Below are positions 6,367 through 13,380 of a stretch of DNA of 16,763 nucleotides, one piece after another. Numbering within the stretch: the first letter of the stretch is position 1; each line of letters starts with the position of its first letter. Under the pieces are notes generated by a model. That model was given only the letters and a program-made list of their open reading frames with translations, did not search any database and was not told the DNA's origin. Both the position numbers and the translations under genes were made by a program. This DNA is from Lachnospiraceae bacterium UBA4317 (GTDB lineage Bacteria > Bacillota_A > Clostridia > Lachnospirales > Lachnospiraceae): contig DGUF01000208.1 of NCBI GenBank assembly GCA_002394525.1, forward strand, positions 23,216 through 39,978. Direction: 5' to 3'.

Positions 6367-6404
6367 AGTATGAAAAAAACGCTATCGAGCGTTTTTTTCA
6401 TACT
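6367..6404. terminator. Leader hairpin 6, perfect A-tract/T-tract stem-loop before LysR
   Basis: AGTATG-A7-CGCT pairs with AGCG-T7-CATACT in a perfect 17-bp stem around ATCG. It ends 23 bp before the LysR start codon, so no room is left for another promoter and any LysR transcript from upstream must pass it. It works as a terminator shape on both strands. Together with hairpins 1-5 it fills the 535-bp divergent spacer (5893-6427), which holds no gene. Confidence 0.55.
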
Positions 6405-6427
6405 TTAGAAAGGACCGGAAACGCTCT

Positions 6428-7330
6428 ATGAATCTGCATCATCTGAGATATTTCGTCACACTCGCTCATCTGGAGCACTATACAAAAGCCGCCAGGCAGC
6501 TGTCGATCACCCAGCCCTCCCTCAGCCATGCCATCTCCTCCCTGGAGGATGAGCTGACTGTCCGCCTCTTTGAAAAAGACGGCCGCAATGTGGTCCTGAC
6601 CAAGTGGGGAAGCCTTTTTCTGAAGGATGCCGAGGATATTCTGGCCCGGCTGGACAGCAGCGTCGCCAACCTCAAAATGGCCGGCAGCGGCAACGGAACC
6701 CTGGAGATCGGCTGCATCCGGACGCTCGGCAGCAGCTATATCCCCGCCCTCATGCGGGATTTCATCCAGGCCAACCCCGACAAGAATATCCGCTTCCACC
6801 TCCACGGGGCAGGCGGCCTGTCCGCCGGGATCATCGAGGGGCTCAAAAACCGCCAGGTCGATGTGGCCTTCTGTTCCAAATATAAGGATGATCCCGCCGT
6901 CGACTTCGTCAAGGTCGCCTCCCAGGAGCTTCTCCTGGTCGTACCCGAAGACCATCCCCTGGCGGCGCGCAGGGAGATCACTCTGCGGGAGACCCTGGAC
7001 TACCCCCATATCTTTTTCGACCGGCGGAGCGGCCTCAGAGATATCATCGATGACCTCTTCGAAAAGATCGGCGCAGAGCCGGAGGCGGTCATGGAGGCGG
7101 AGGAGGACCAGATCGTCGCCGGCCTGGTCGCCCGGGGCTTCGGCATTGCCGTTGTCCCCAATATCCATTTTCTCAAGTCCCTCCCGGTCAGGCTTCTGAG
7201 GATCACCGATCCCAGGCCGGAACGGCACTTCTACATGGCGTCCCTGAAAAATGTATATTATGCCCCGCTGATCAGGTCCTTTATGGACTATGCCCGAAAA
7301 TATCGGTTTGAATCTGAGTACATATTCTGA
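6428..7330 (+). CDS. LysR-family transcriptional regulator
   Basis: The 300-residue protein has the standard LysR build. An N-terminal winged helix-turn-helix covers about residues 1-60 (MNLHHLRYFVTLAH, then AARQLSITQPSLSHAISSLE split over 21-40, and FEKDGRNVVLTKWG). A periplasmic-binding-protein-like effector domain runs from about 90 to 290. It lies between the minus-strand TIM-barrel gene and the plus-strand second dehydrogenase, the usual location for a local activator that senses a pathway intermediate. Shikimate, quinate or a dehydro form would be the expected effector, by inference. The ribosome site is weak (AAAGGA about 13 bases upstream), and the presumed leader contains two terminator-like hairpins, so expression may be held low or attenuated. 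Confidence 0.92.
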   Translation: MNLHHLRYFVTLAHLEHYTKAARQLSITQPSLSHAISSLEDELTVRLFEKDGRNVVLTKWGSLFLKDAEDILARLDSSVANLKMAGSGNGTLEIGCIRTLGSSYIPALMRDFIQANPDKNIRFHLHGAGGLSAGIIEGLKNRQVDVAFCSKYKDDPAVDFVKVASQELLLVVPEDHPLAARREITLRETLDYPHIFFDRRSGLRDIIDDLFEKIGAEPEAVMEAEEDQIVAGLVARGFGIAVVPNIHFLKSLPVRLLRITDPRPERHFYMASLKNVYYAPLIRSFMDYARKYRFESEYIF

Positions 7331-7404
7331 TATGCTACTAGAAGAGGGCTGTTTAATGCATTTTACGTTTTACAGACTTCGATCACAACTGTTCATTTCA
7401 AATT

Positions 7405-7411
7405 AAAGGAG
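7405..7411 (+). promoter_or_regulatory. Ribosome binding site of the second dehydrogenase
   Basis: AAAGGAG lies ten bases before ATG at 7422 and fixes the start. The 91-bp gap after LysR shows no strong promoter, so the gene may be co-transcribed with LysR. Confidence 0.6.
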
Positions 7412-7421
7412 ACATGTCATT

Positions 7422-8300
7422 ATGGAAAGACACCAGATTACCGGCCATACTGAACTCACCTGTCTTTTGGCTTACCCGATCCGCCACTCCAATTCTCCGG
7501 CCATGCACAATGCAGCCTACGAGAAGCTGGGAAAAGACGTAGTCAATCTCGCCTTTGAGGTGGACGCCGAGCATCTGGAAGACGCGATCAAAGGCGTACG
7601 TGCCATGGGGATCCTGGGCGGAAACATCTCCATGCCCAACAAGACCATCGTGCACAAGTACCTGGACGAAGTGGATCCGGCTGCGGAGCTGGTCGGCGCC
7701 TGCAATACCTTCACCAACCGCAACGGCTATCTGAAGGGCTATGTCACTGACGGCATCGGCTATATGGCCTCCCTCAAGGACAACAACATCGATATCATCG
7801 GCAAGAAGATCACCATCGCAGGCTCCGGCGGCGCAGCGACAGCCGTCCAGATCCAGGCTGCTCTGGACGGGGTCGCCGAGATGTCCATCTTTGCCCGCGA
7901 CGACAAATTCTATGCCAACGCTGAGGAGACCGTGGAGAAGATCAACACAAAGACCAACTGCAAGGCTAAGCTCTTCCACCTCGAGGACCTCGACGCCCTC
8001 AAAAGGGAGATCGCCGATTCCGTCCTCTTCACCAACGCGACCGGCTGCGGCATGAAGCCCCTCGAGGGATACACCTATATCCCCGACAAGTCCTTCTTCC
8101 GTCCCGACCTCATCGTCACTGACGTCGTCTATGCCCCCGCTGAGACCGCCATGCTCAAGATGGCCAAGGAAGTGGGCTGCAAGACCATGAACGGCTCCGG
8201 CATGATGCTCTTCCAGGGCCTGGCCGCCATCGAGCTCATCATGGGCGAGAAGGTGGACAGCGAGTACATGAAGGAGAAGCTGGGGATCAAATACGACTGA
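7422..8300 (+). CDS. YdiB-like quinate/shikimate dehydrogenase (second paralogue)
   Basis: This 292-residue protein has the same length and motif order as the one at 1616-2494 but is clearly diverged. Motifs: RHSNSP (21-26), catalytic K74 in ISMPNK, N95 in GACN, catalytic D110 in VTDG, dinucleotide loop GSGGAATA (134-141) and GMMLFQG (260-266). YLDEVDPAAELVGA (80-93) is strikingly like the matching part of E. coli YdiB, an enzyme that uses NAD or NADP with shikimate and quinate. SDH2 differs from SDH1 near the active site: NATGCGMKP against NATSVGMKP, and VYAPAET against VYNPEKT, where the family usually has NP. Two dehydrogenases could act on different ring compounds, for example one oxidising shikimate and one reducing a saturated ketone. 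It is downstream of LysR and ends at a strong terminator. Confidence 0.9.
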   Translation: MERHQITGHTELTCLLAYPIRHSNSPAMHNAAYEKLGKDVVNLAFEVDAEHLEDAIKGVRAMGILGGNISMPNKTIVHKYLDEVDPAAELVGACNTFTNRNGYLKGYVTDGIGYMASLKDNNIDIIGKKITIAGSGGAATAVQIQAALDGVAEMSIFARDDKFYANAEETVEKINTKTNCKAKLFHLEDLDALKREIADSVLFTNATGCGMKPLEGYTYIPDKSFFRPDLIVTDVVYAPAETAMLKMAKEVGCKTMNGSGMMLFQGLAAIELIMGEKVDSEYMKEKLGIKYD

Positions 8301-8318
8301 TCCGGCCGACAGCAGAAA

Positions 8319-8349
8319 TGAGTCAAACTGTTACGTCCCCATTGACTCA
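8319..8349. repeat. REP-like dyad TGAGTCAA / TTGACTCA
   Basis: TGAGTCAA (8319-8326) and TTGACTCA (8342-8349) are perfect complements around a spacer with GTTACGTCCCC. The form, a short palindrome with a GGGGACG-type word between convergent genes, resembles the dispersed palindromes linked to REP-associated transposases in Bacillota. No transposase is present; the link is inference from memory of such motifs. Confidence 0.45.
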
Positions 8350-8363
8350 CATTTACTCGCTCA

Positions 8364-8411
8364 ATAAAAAGAGCATTGCCATTCAAAGCGATATGGCAAT
8401 GCTCTTTTTAT
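8364..8411. terminator. Bidirectional intrinsic terminator between convergent transcripts
   Basis: ATAAAAAGAGCATTGCCAT (8364-8382) is the exact complement of 8393-8411, giving a 19-bp stem with a ten-base loop and T5 or A5 at the ends. It serves both the second dehydrogenase (plus) and the TRAP operon (minus), whose last stop codon is at 8420. Confidence 0.9.
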
Positions 8412-8419
8412 ATTTATCA

Positions 8420-9427
8420 TCAGTCGGCGACGGCCGTGTATTTGTCAAACAGGTCCTGGCCGCAGTCCTCGCGGATGGTGTCCCAGACAGGGGCGCACAT
8501 CTCCTTCATCTTCGCGTAGTCCTCTTCGGAGGGGGTGACGATCTCCATCCCGGCCTCCTCCAGGTATTTCACGGCCTCCTCGGCCTTCTGGTCGGATATG
8601 GCGCCGGCGTCCTCCTGGGCGCGGCGGGCGGCCTCCTCGATGATGGCGGCCTGGTCCTCTGTCAGGCTGTTCATGAACTTGTCGCTGGCGATCAGGGTGA
8701 CGGGATCCGGCACGGCATTGGTCATGACCAGGCGCTTCTGCTGCTCGTAGAGCCTGGCGGTCACGATCAGGGGCAGGGCGTTTTCCTGGGCGTCGATGGT
8801 CCCCTGCTGGAGGCCGATGTAGACCTCCGAAAAGGTCATGGGAGTGGGGTTGGCCTTGACGGACTTCCAGAACTGGATGTGGTATTTGTTTTCCATCACG
8901 CGGATCTTCTGGCCGGCGATGGAGCTGATATCCTCATAGGGTTTGGACATGGTCATGACGCGGAAGCCCTGGTCCGTGATCCCCAGAAAGCGGTATCCGT
9001 GGTCCTTGTAGATCTCGCGGAAGGTGTCCATCAGCTCCTGATTCTCCATGTTTTTGCGGAAGCTGTCGATCTCCGTGTAGACGCAGGGTGTGTCAAAGAC
9101 GCACAGCTGGGGAATGTAGCTGACCTGGGGGGAGGGAGAAGCCGCGATAAAGGGGATATCCCCGTCCTTCATGCTCTCCATCAGCTCCAGGTCCGTGCCG
9201 AGCGTGCTGTCCGTATAGACCTGGATCTTCATCTTGCCGCCGCTCAGCTCACTGACATAATCGGCGAAGGTCCGGGCGAAGAGGTTGGTGACCGTCTCGC
9301 CCGAGCTGCAGGTCGCCAGCGGCCAGGCGAAATTCTGCTCATTGTGCCTGGTCGTGAGGGCTCCGTAAATGACCGCGGCCACCAGGATAGCCGAGACGAT
9401 CAGCTGTTTGATTCTCTTTCCACTCAT
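8420..9427 (-). CDS. TRAP transporter substrate-binding protein, DctP type
   Basis: The 335-residue protein is the extracytoplasmic solute receptor of a tripartite ATP-independent periplasmic transporter. A hydrophobic N-terminal segment (6-22) exports or anchors it; there is no clear lipobox. R176 in AGQKIRVMEN is the position where the family binds the substrate carboxylate. QQGTIDAQENALPLI (207-221) is the family signature. The start at 9427 was preferred to one 14 codons earlier because AAGGAG lies about 11 bases upstream of it. It is the last gene of the operon, 152 bp after the large permease, whereas the receptor is more often first. The substrate should be an organic acid; shikimate or quinate would suit the neighbours but is not shown by the sequence. 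Confidence 0.9.
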   Translation of the reverse strand: MSGKRIKQLIVSAILVAAVIYGALTTRHNEQNFAWPLATCSSGETVTNLFARTFADYVSELSGGKMKIQVYTDSTLGTDLELMESMKDGDIPFIAASPSPQVSYIPQLCVFDTPCVYTEIDSFRKNMENQELMDTFREIYKDHGYRFLGITDQGFRVMTMSKPYEDISSIAGQKIRVMENKYHIQFWKSVKANPTPMTFSEVYIGLQQGTIDAQENALPLIVTARLYEQQKRLVMTNAVPDPVTLIASDKFMNSLTEDQAAIIEEAARRAQEDAGAISDQKAEEAVKYLEEAGMEIVTPSEEDYAKMKEMCAPVWDTIREDCGQDLFDKYTAVAD

Positions 9428-9579
9428 TTTCTCTATGTCTCCTTGTTCCATTCTCGAAAGGCCCGGCATCCCGCAGACAGCTCTCCTGCCCGGGATTCTC
9501 TCCGGGATTTTTATGACTTGGCCGCAGGCGGGCTCCTGTCAGGTCCTCAACAGATCGCGGACAGGGGGCCGGCCGCGCT

Positions 9580-10869
9580 TCAGATCAGGGCAAGGCTGAT
9601 CGCCGGGATAAATGTGATCAGGAGCAGGGCGACCAGGAACATGACGATCAGGGGGACTGCCTTCCTTGCGATCTCCATGACCGGGATCCCTGTCATGGAG
9701 CTGGCCACGAAGAGGTTGACCCCGATCGGCGGTGTCACATAGCCGATCGCCAGATTGACGACCATCATCACGCCGAAATGGATGCCCGTCATGCCGAAGC
9801 CCTTGACGATGGGCAGGAGGATCGGCGTCAGGATCAGGATGGCAGGTGTCGTATCCATAAACATGCCGACGATGAGCAGGAAAATATTGATGGCGATCAG
9901 GACGACCACCTTGTTGGTGAAGGTCGCCAGGATCCAGGTACTGACCGTCTGCGGGACCTGCATCAGGGTCAGGACCCTGGAGAAGGCAATGGCGGAGGCC
10001 ATGATAAAGAGGATGGGCGTATAGGTCGCGATCGCCTCGAGGAAGAGCCCGTAGAGGTCGGAGACCCTGATCTCTTTGTAGACGACCAGGCTGATCAGCA
10101 GGGCGTAGAAGACCGAAATGACGGCCGCCTCGGTGGGAGAGGCGACCCCGCTGTAGATGCTGCCCAGGATGATCACGGGGGACAGGACGGCCAGAAAACT
10201 CTCTTTGAGCACGGTAAAGAGCCCTTTCCCGTGGAGCTCATCGATATAGGCCGAGATCTTTTCCTTGTCCTCGCCGTATTTTTTGCAGTGATAGACCGCG
10301 TAGACCATGAGCAGGACAGCGATCAGGATCCCGGGGATCACACCGGCCGTAAAAAGGTCGCTGACCGACTCGCCGGAGGCCAGGCCGTACATGATAAAGG
10401 GGATGCTGGGCGGAATGATGACGCCCAGGCTCCCGGCGACGGCAATAATGGCCACGCAGAACTTTTTCTCATAGCCCAGCTTCAGGAGGATGGGCAGGGT
10501 CATGCTGCCGACCGCCGCGACTGTGGCGACGCCGGACCCGGAGATGGCCCCGTAGAAGAGGCAGGTGACGATGACCGCGCAGGGCAGGCCCGCCGTCCTT
10601 TTTCCGATGATGTAGGAAAAAAGGTTGAACAGACGCCTGGAGATGCCGCCCTTGGCCATCAGGATCCCGGACAGGATAAACATGGGGACCGCCAGCATGG
10701 GAAAGCTGTTCAGGGCATTGAACATGGCGCGGACGATATAGGTCGCGCTGGCCGTGAACGAGGCGTCAAAGGCACTCGGCAGGACACAGGCAATGGCCAG
10801 GGCCATTGAGATCGGTATGGCCAGGAACAGGCATACCGCAAACAGGATCATTACAAATGTTGCAGACAT
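9580..10869 (-). CDS. TRAP transporter large permease, DctM type
   Basis: The 429-residue membrane protein is the translocating subunit of the TRAP system, driven by an ion gradient. Recognisable segments are FPMLAVPMFILSGILM (56-71), GAISGSGVATVAAVGS (107-122) and GSLGVIIPPSIPFIMYG (147-163), all characteristic of DctM. Length and multiple hydrophobic helices match the family. The ATG at 10869 was chosen because the only longer in-frame option is a GTG eight codons upstream and the ATG start gives the typical DctM N-terminus. It lies between the small permease (102-bp gap) and the receptor gene on the same strand. Confidence 0.92.
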   Translation of the reverse strand: MSATFVMILFAVCLFLAIPISMALAIACVLPSAFDASFTASATYIVRAMFNALNSFPMLAVPMFILSGILMAKGGISRRLFNLFSYIIGKRTAGLPCAVIVTCLFYGAISGSGVATVAAVGSMTLPILLKLGYEKKFCVAIIAVAGSLGVIIPPSIPFIMYGLASGESVSDLFTAGVIPGILIAVLLMVYAVYHCKKYGEDKEKISAYIDELHGKGLFTVLKESFLAVLSPVIILGSIYSGVASPTEAAVISVFYALLISLVVYKEIRVSDLYGLFLEAIATYTPILFIMASAIAFSRVLTLMQVPQTVSTWILATFTNKVVVLIAINIFLLIVGMFMDTTPAILILTPILLPIVKGFGMTGIHFGVMMVVNLAIGYVTPPIGVNLFVASSMTGIPVMEIARKAVPLIVMFLVALLLITFIPAISLALI

Positions 10870-10971
10870 AAGCTTCTCTCTCCCCTCAGACACATGCTTT
10901 TGGCCCGGCCTGTCTCACAGCCCTCTCAGGGCGGCAGGTCGTCCGGATCCGCATGTAAAAATCTCTGTCTC

Positions 10972-11484
10972 TTATTCGTGGTCCTCTTCCTTTTTCCCCT
11001 CGCGCAGCAGACGGATCCGCTGCAGGAGCTTCTGGACCAGCCTGAGCTCACACAGGCCGAAGGAAAGGACCGTAACGGACTGGACCAGCCACATGGGGAT
11101 CCCGACCGCCGGACTGGCGGCCTGCCCCTTATAGGATTCCATGACAAAGTGCATGGCAAAGGGAAGCAGGTAGGCGAACAGGACCAGCTCGACCGCGTAG
11201 CTGAAGAGCCGGAAGAGATGGACTCCCCTTCCGCCCCAGTCATCCCTGAACCACTCCACGAACTGGTCGATCTTGATCGACTTGCTGTTCTTGATGCAGT
11301 AACTGATGCTCAGAAATCCTGTCCAGATAAAACAGAATCTCGTGATCTCTTCCGACCAGGACAGGGAATTGCCGAACACATACCTGGCAACGATCTGGAT
11401 CCCCATGATGACCATCATCATGACCAGAAGTACAAACAGCAATACCTCCTCAAAATGCCTGTCGATCCACCGGATTATTTTCAT
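10972..11484 (-). CDS. TRAP transporter small permease, DctQ type
   Basis: The 170-residue protein has four hydrophobic segments and the DctQ signature around residues 29-57, including RYVFGNSLSWSEEITRF. It is the small membrane subunit that joins DctM and helps dock the receptor. It is the first gene of the operon. AGGGG lies six bases upstream of the start. A promoter at 11595-11623 gives a leader of about 100 nt, which contains the second copy of a structured repeat element immediately before the ribosome site. Confidence 0.9.
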   Translation of the reverse strand: MKIIRWIDRHFEEVLLFVLLVMMMVIMGIQIVARYVFGNSLSWSEEITRFCFIWTGFLSISYCIKNSKSIKIDQFVEWFRDDWGGRGVHLFRLFSYAVELVLFAYLLPFAMHFVMESYKGQAASPAVGIPMWLVQSVTVLSFGLCELRLVQKLLQRIRLLREGKKEEDHE

Positions 11485-11491
11485 TTTTACC

Positions 11492-11552
11492 CCTCATGTC
11501 AAAGCGCCTTGGGCGGAGGCACCCGGGGAGAAACCGCGAAGGTGATCCCCTC
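11492..11552. repeat. Structured repeat element, copy 2
   Basis: This stretch aligns with 6264-6324: shared words include TCATGTC, AAGCGCCTTG and CACCCG. The hairpin around a GAAG loop is kept although its arms differ (CGC-GAAG-GTG here, CGT-GAAG-ACG there; GGGGA/TCCCC here, GGAAAAA/TTTTTCC there). The outer CCCATC/GATGGG arms of copy 1 are not conserved. It lies in the leader of the TRAP operon, while copy 1 lies in the leader of LysR in the opposite sense relative to transcription. Confidence 0.6.
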
Positions 11553-11594
11553 CTGCCTGCCGCTATTGTTAATTTATTCACAGAATACCATACT

Positions 11595-11623
11595 ATTATA
11601 TTCGTTTGAGAAAAAATAAACAA
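11595..11623 (-). promoter_or_regulatory. TRAP operon promoter
   Basis: On the minus strand, TTGTTT (11618-11623) and TATAAT (11595-11600) are separated by exactly 17 bp. The -10 is perfect and the -35 is half-consensus. Transcription would start near 11588, about 104 nt before the small permease start. Confidence 0.65.
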
Positions 11624-11662
11624 ATGAAAAAAAACTATTGATTGAATGTAAAAAAACTATTG
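11624..11662. promoter_or_regulatory. Two 17-bp A-tract repeats spaced 22 bp, upstream of the TRAP promoter
   Basis: ATGAAAAAAAACTATTG (11624-11640) and ATGTAAAAAAACTATTG (11646-11662) differ at one base and start 22 bp apart, two helical turns. They abut the -35 box, centred near -44 and -66, where activators or curved DNA act. A looser ATTGTATA pair follows at about 11659 and 11679. Confidence 0.5.
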
Positions 11663-11696
11663 TATATTTCTGCGCGCATTGTATATATCCGCCAGC

Positions 11697-11731
11697 AAAA
11701 AAAACGGTCCGGCAGACTCGCTGCCGGACCG
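11697..11731 (-). terminator. Intrinsic terminator of the YARHG gene
   Basis: CGGTCCGGCAG (11705-11715) and CTGCCGGACCG (11721-11731) make a perfect 11-bp GC-rich stem with a five-base loop, followed on the minus strand by T8. It lies 34 bp after the stop codon. Confidence 0.92.
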
Positions 11732-11765
11732 GAATGTCCTTCTCACAATATATCAGATGGCTGCC

Positions 11766-12995
11766 TTACTCAGCTTTCCCGTCTTCCAGTTCGAAGGGGG
11801 TGAGCTCCAGAGCCTCCGCCGTGTGGGCCGCCCGGATCTCATTCGCCTGGTCCGCCGTTATGGATGTCATCAGGTTCGTACTGAGCGCGCTGACCTGCTC
11901 CTCGGAGAGACTTTCGAGGGTGATCGCATCGGTCCCCTCGAGATTATCTTTATCGGGGCTCTTGTCACCGCCGACTCCGTCCAGGCCGGCATCCGTGTCT
12001 CCCTCTGCCGTCCGGGCATCAGCCGCCTGGTCCTCGTCCGTCTCAAAGCCCTTGAGCTTTTTCGCACTCTTGAGCGAATACCAGGGTTCTTTGGCCCCGC
12101 CGGACTCGTCCATGACCAGAACATTACTGCAGACCAGCTTTGTGCCCTGGAGTCCGAAGTAGCCGATGTTCCACCGGCCCTCGTCGGAGACCTCTTCTCT
12201 GCGGATCAGGTTGCCGTCGCAGATAAAATAATTGATATTGCCGTCGCTCGCGGCCACCTGGACAGGCGCGCCGTCCTCGATCGTATAGATCGCGAAAACA
12301 GCTCCCTCTCCGAATTTCTTTGTGTCAGTAGGGCAGATCAGGAACTCCTCCTGCCCGTCATCGTTGAGGTCCAGGCTGGTATAGCCCAGGGACTCCGCGG
12401 TCGTATCATCCGACGATACCCATTTGAGGCCCAGGGACTCGGACTCCTCCGACTGCCACTTGGCCCTGATTGCCTCGTCGTACTCCTCAAAGATCTCGTC
12501 GTACTCCGAGGGGGCCTCGTTGGGGCCGGACATCCTGACCTTGTTGACCTTCTTTTTGCGCTTTTCCCTGCGCTTTGCCTCATAGGCCGAGATGAAATTG
12601 AGATTGGTCAGTTCGTAGGTATTGAAGAGATAGGATGTGAACTGCTTCTCTTCGATCTTGGCATGGTACCACTTCTGCTTGCTGAAATAATCACTGATCC
12701 ACTTGGTCGAGAACTTCCGTCCCCGCCTGGCAAAAAACTCATTGCGGGCAAGGATCAGTTCATTGTCATCCATCCAGCTGATGTTCTTCTCTGTGATAAA
12801 GTAGGTATCTGCATCAGGCAGCAGATACTGATTGTCCTCTGCCTGCCTGTTAAATTCCCAGTCGTCGTTCTCGGAATTACCTCCGAAGTGAACCTTATTC
12901 TTCGCTTTCTCCGCCGAAGCGGGAACCGCGAAAGATCCTGTGACCAGCGCGATCGCCGCAGCCATGGCCGCCAGTCTCACACCGATTCCTTTCAT
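11766..12995 (-). CDS. Secreted YARHG-domain protein
   Basis: The 409-residue protein starts with a classical signal peptide (1-28, hydrophobic core, cleavage after ASA). A YARHG-type domain follows at about 56-137, with LILARNEFFARRGRKF (80-95), then YFSKQKWYH (103-111), close to the family pattern of R-N-E-x-x-A-R-x-G and Y-F-x-x-x-x-W-Y. Residues 209-220, DLNDDGQEEFLI, resemble a calcium-binding DxNxDG loop as found in FG-GAP-like repeats. The last 90 residues are acidic and low in complexity. AAGGAG precedes the start at good spacing. YARHG proteins are extracellular, of poorly known function, probably acting at the cell wall. It forms its own transcription unit, with a terminator at 11697-11731, and shows no link to the catabolic cluster. 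Confidence 0.8.
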   Translation of the reverse strand: MKGIGVRLAAMAAAIALVTGSFAVPASAEKAKNKVHFGGNSENDDWEFNRQAEDNQYLLPDADTYFITEKNISWMDDNELILARNEFFARRGRKFSTKWISDYFSKQKWYHAKIEEKQFTSYLFNTYELTNLNFISAYEAKRREKRKKKVNKVRMSGPNEAPSEYDEIFEEYDEAIRAKWQSEESESLGLKWVSSDDTTAESLGYTSLDLNDDGQEEFLICPTDTKKFGEGAVFAIYTIEDGAPVQVAASDGNINYFICDGNLIRREEVSDEGRWNIGYFGLQGTKLVCSNVLVMDESGGAKEPWYSLKSAKKLKGFETDEDQAADARTAEGDTDAGLDGVGGDKSPDKDNLEGTDAITLESLSEEQVSALSTNLMTSITADQANEIRAAHTAEALELTPFELEDGKAE

Positions 12996-13036
12996 GTTTT
13001 CTCCTTCCAGTCTAAACAGGAATTAAGCCGAAATAT

Positions 13037-13058
13037 GATGCAGGCCCCTACCTGCATC
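13037..13058 (-). repeat. Leader hairpin of the YARHG gene
   Basis: GATGCAGG (13037-13044) and CCTGCATC (13051-13058) form a perfect 8-bp stem in the predicted leader. A second stem, GCAGTT/AACTGC (13071-13088), lies just upstream of it. Confidence 0.45.
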
Positions 13059-13095
13059 CGGTAAGATAGGGCAGTTTAACCCAACTGCTTATTCA

Positions 13096-13101
13096 TTTAT
13101 A
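13096..13101 (-). promoter_or_regulatory. -10 box of the YARHG gene
   Basis: TATAAA on the minus strand, with a weak AAGACG -35 candidate 17 bp away, lies about 100 bp upstream of the start. In the 433-bp spacer 12996-13428 I otherwise see two leader hairpins, a GC-rich stretch without an open frame of note (about 13150-13380), and the next gene's terminator. Confidence 0.4.
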
Positions 13102-13380
13102 ACACAGTTTTCTTCTTACGTCTTGCTATTTTCCGCTTTTCCTGAATTTTTTTTGACCTGCGGGGCCAGGATTCATCCATTCATCTGGATTTTCACCTCA
13201 TTCTTTCCGGAGGTTCGGGCACCGCTCGCGAGGCCTGCGGGTCCTGTCCAAACCTGCCGGGCCCCTTCGTTTTGACCGGTCTGTGCTAAGCCCCGGGCGG
13301 GCTATGCTTAAACCCTGTTCCGGCAGCTGTCCTCATGAAAAATAAGACGGGGGCAGGGGGGACCGCGTTACAGACCTCCC

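Noticed and set aside
6161..6404. CRISPR-like array
   Set aside because: The hairpins differ in sequence and length and there are no regular spacers or cas genes.
6150..6408. Short open frames in both strands within the hairpin array
   Set aside because: They share a repeated MKKTL-SVFF-like start only because the twin hairpins are palindromic; no ribosome site or codon pattern supports them.
5893..6427. Known riboswitch or T-box in the divergent spacer
   Set aside because: No conserved core of a riboswitch class or T-box sequence was recognised; structures look like simple hairpins.
8318..9742. 474-codon plus-strand frame spanning the terminator and opposite the TRAP receptor
   Set aside because: It begins inside a REP-like dyad, runs through a 19-bp terminator stem and mirrors a clear receptor gene.
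11679..13064. 461-codon plus-strand frame opposite the YARHG gene
   Set aside because: No motif, no ribosome site, and the minus strand has a signal peptide, a domain and a terminator.
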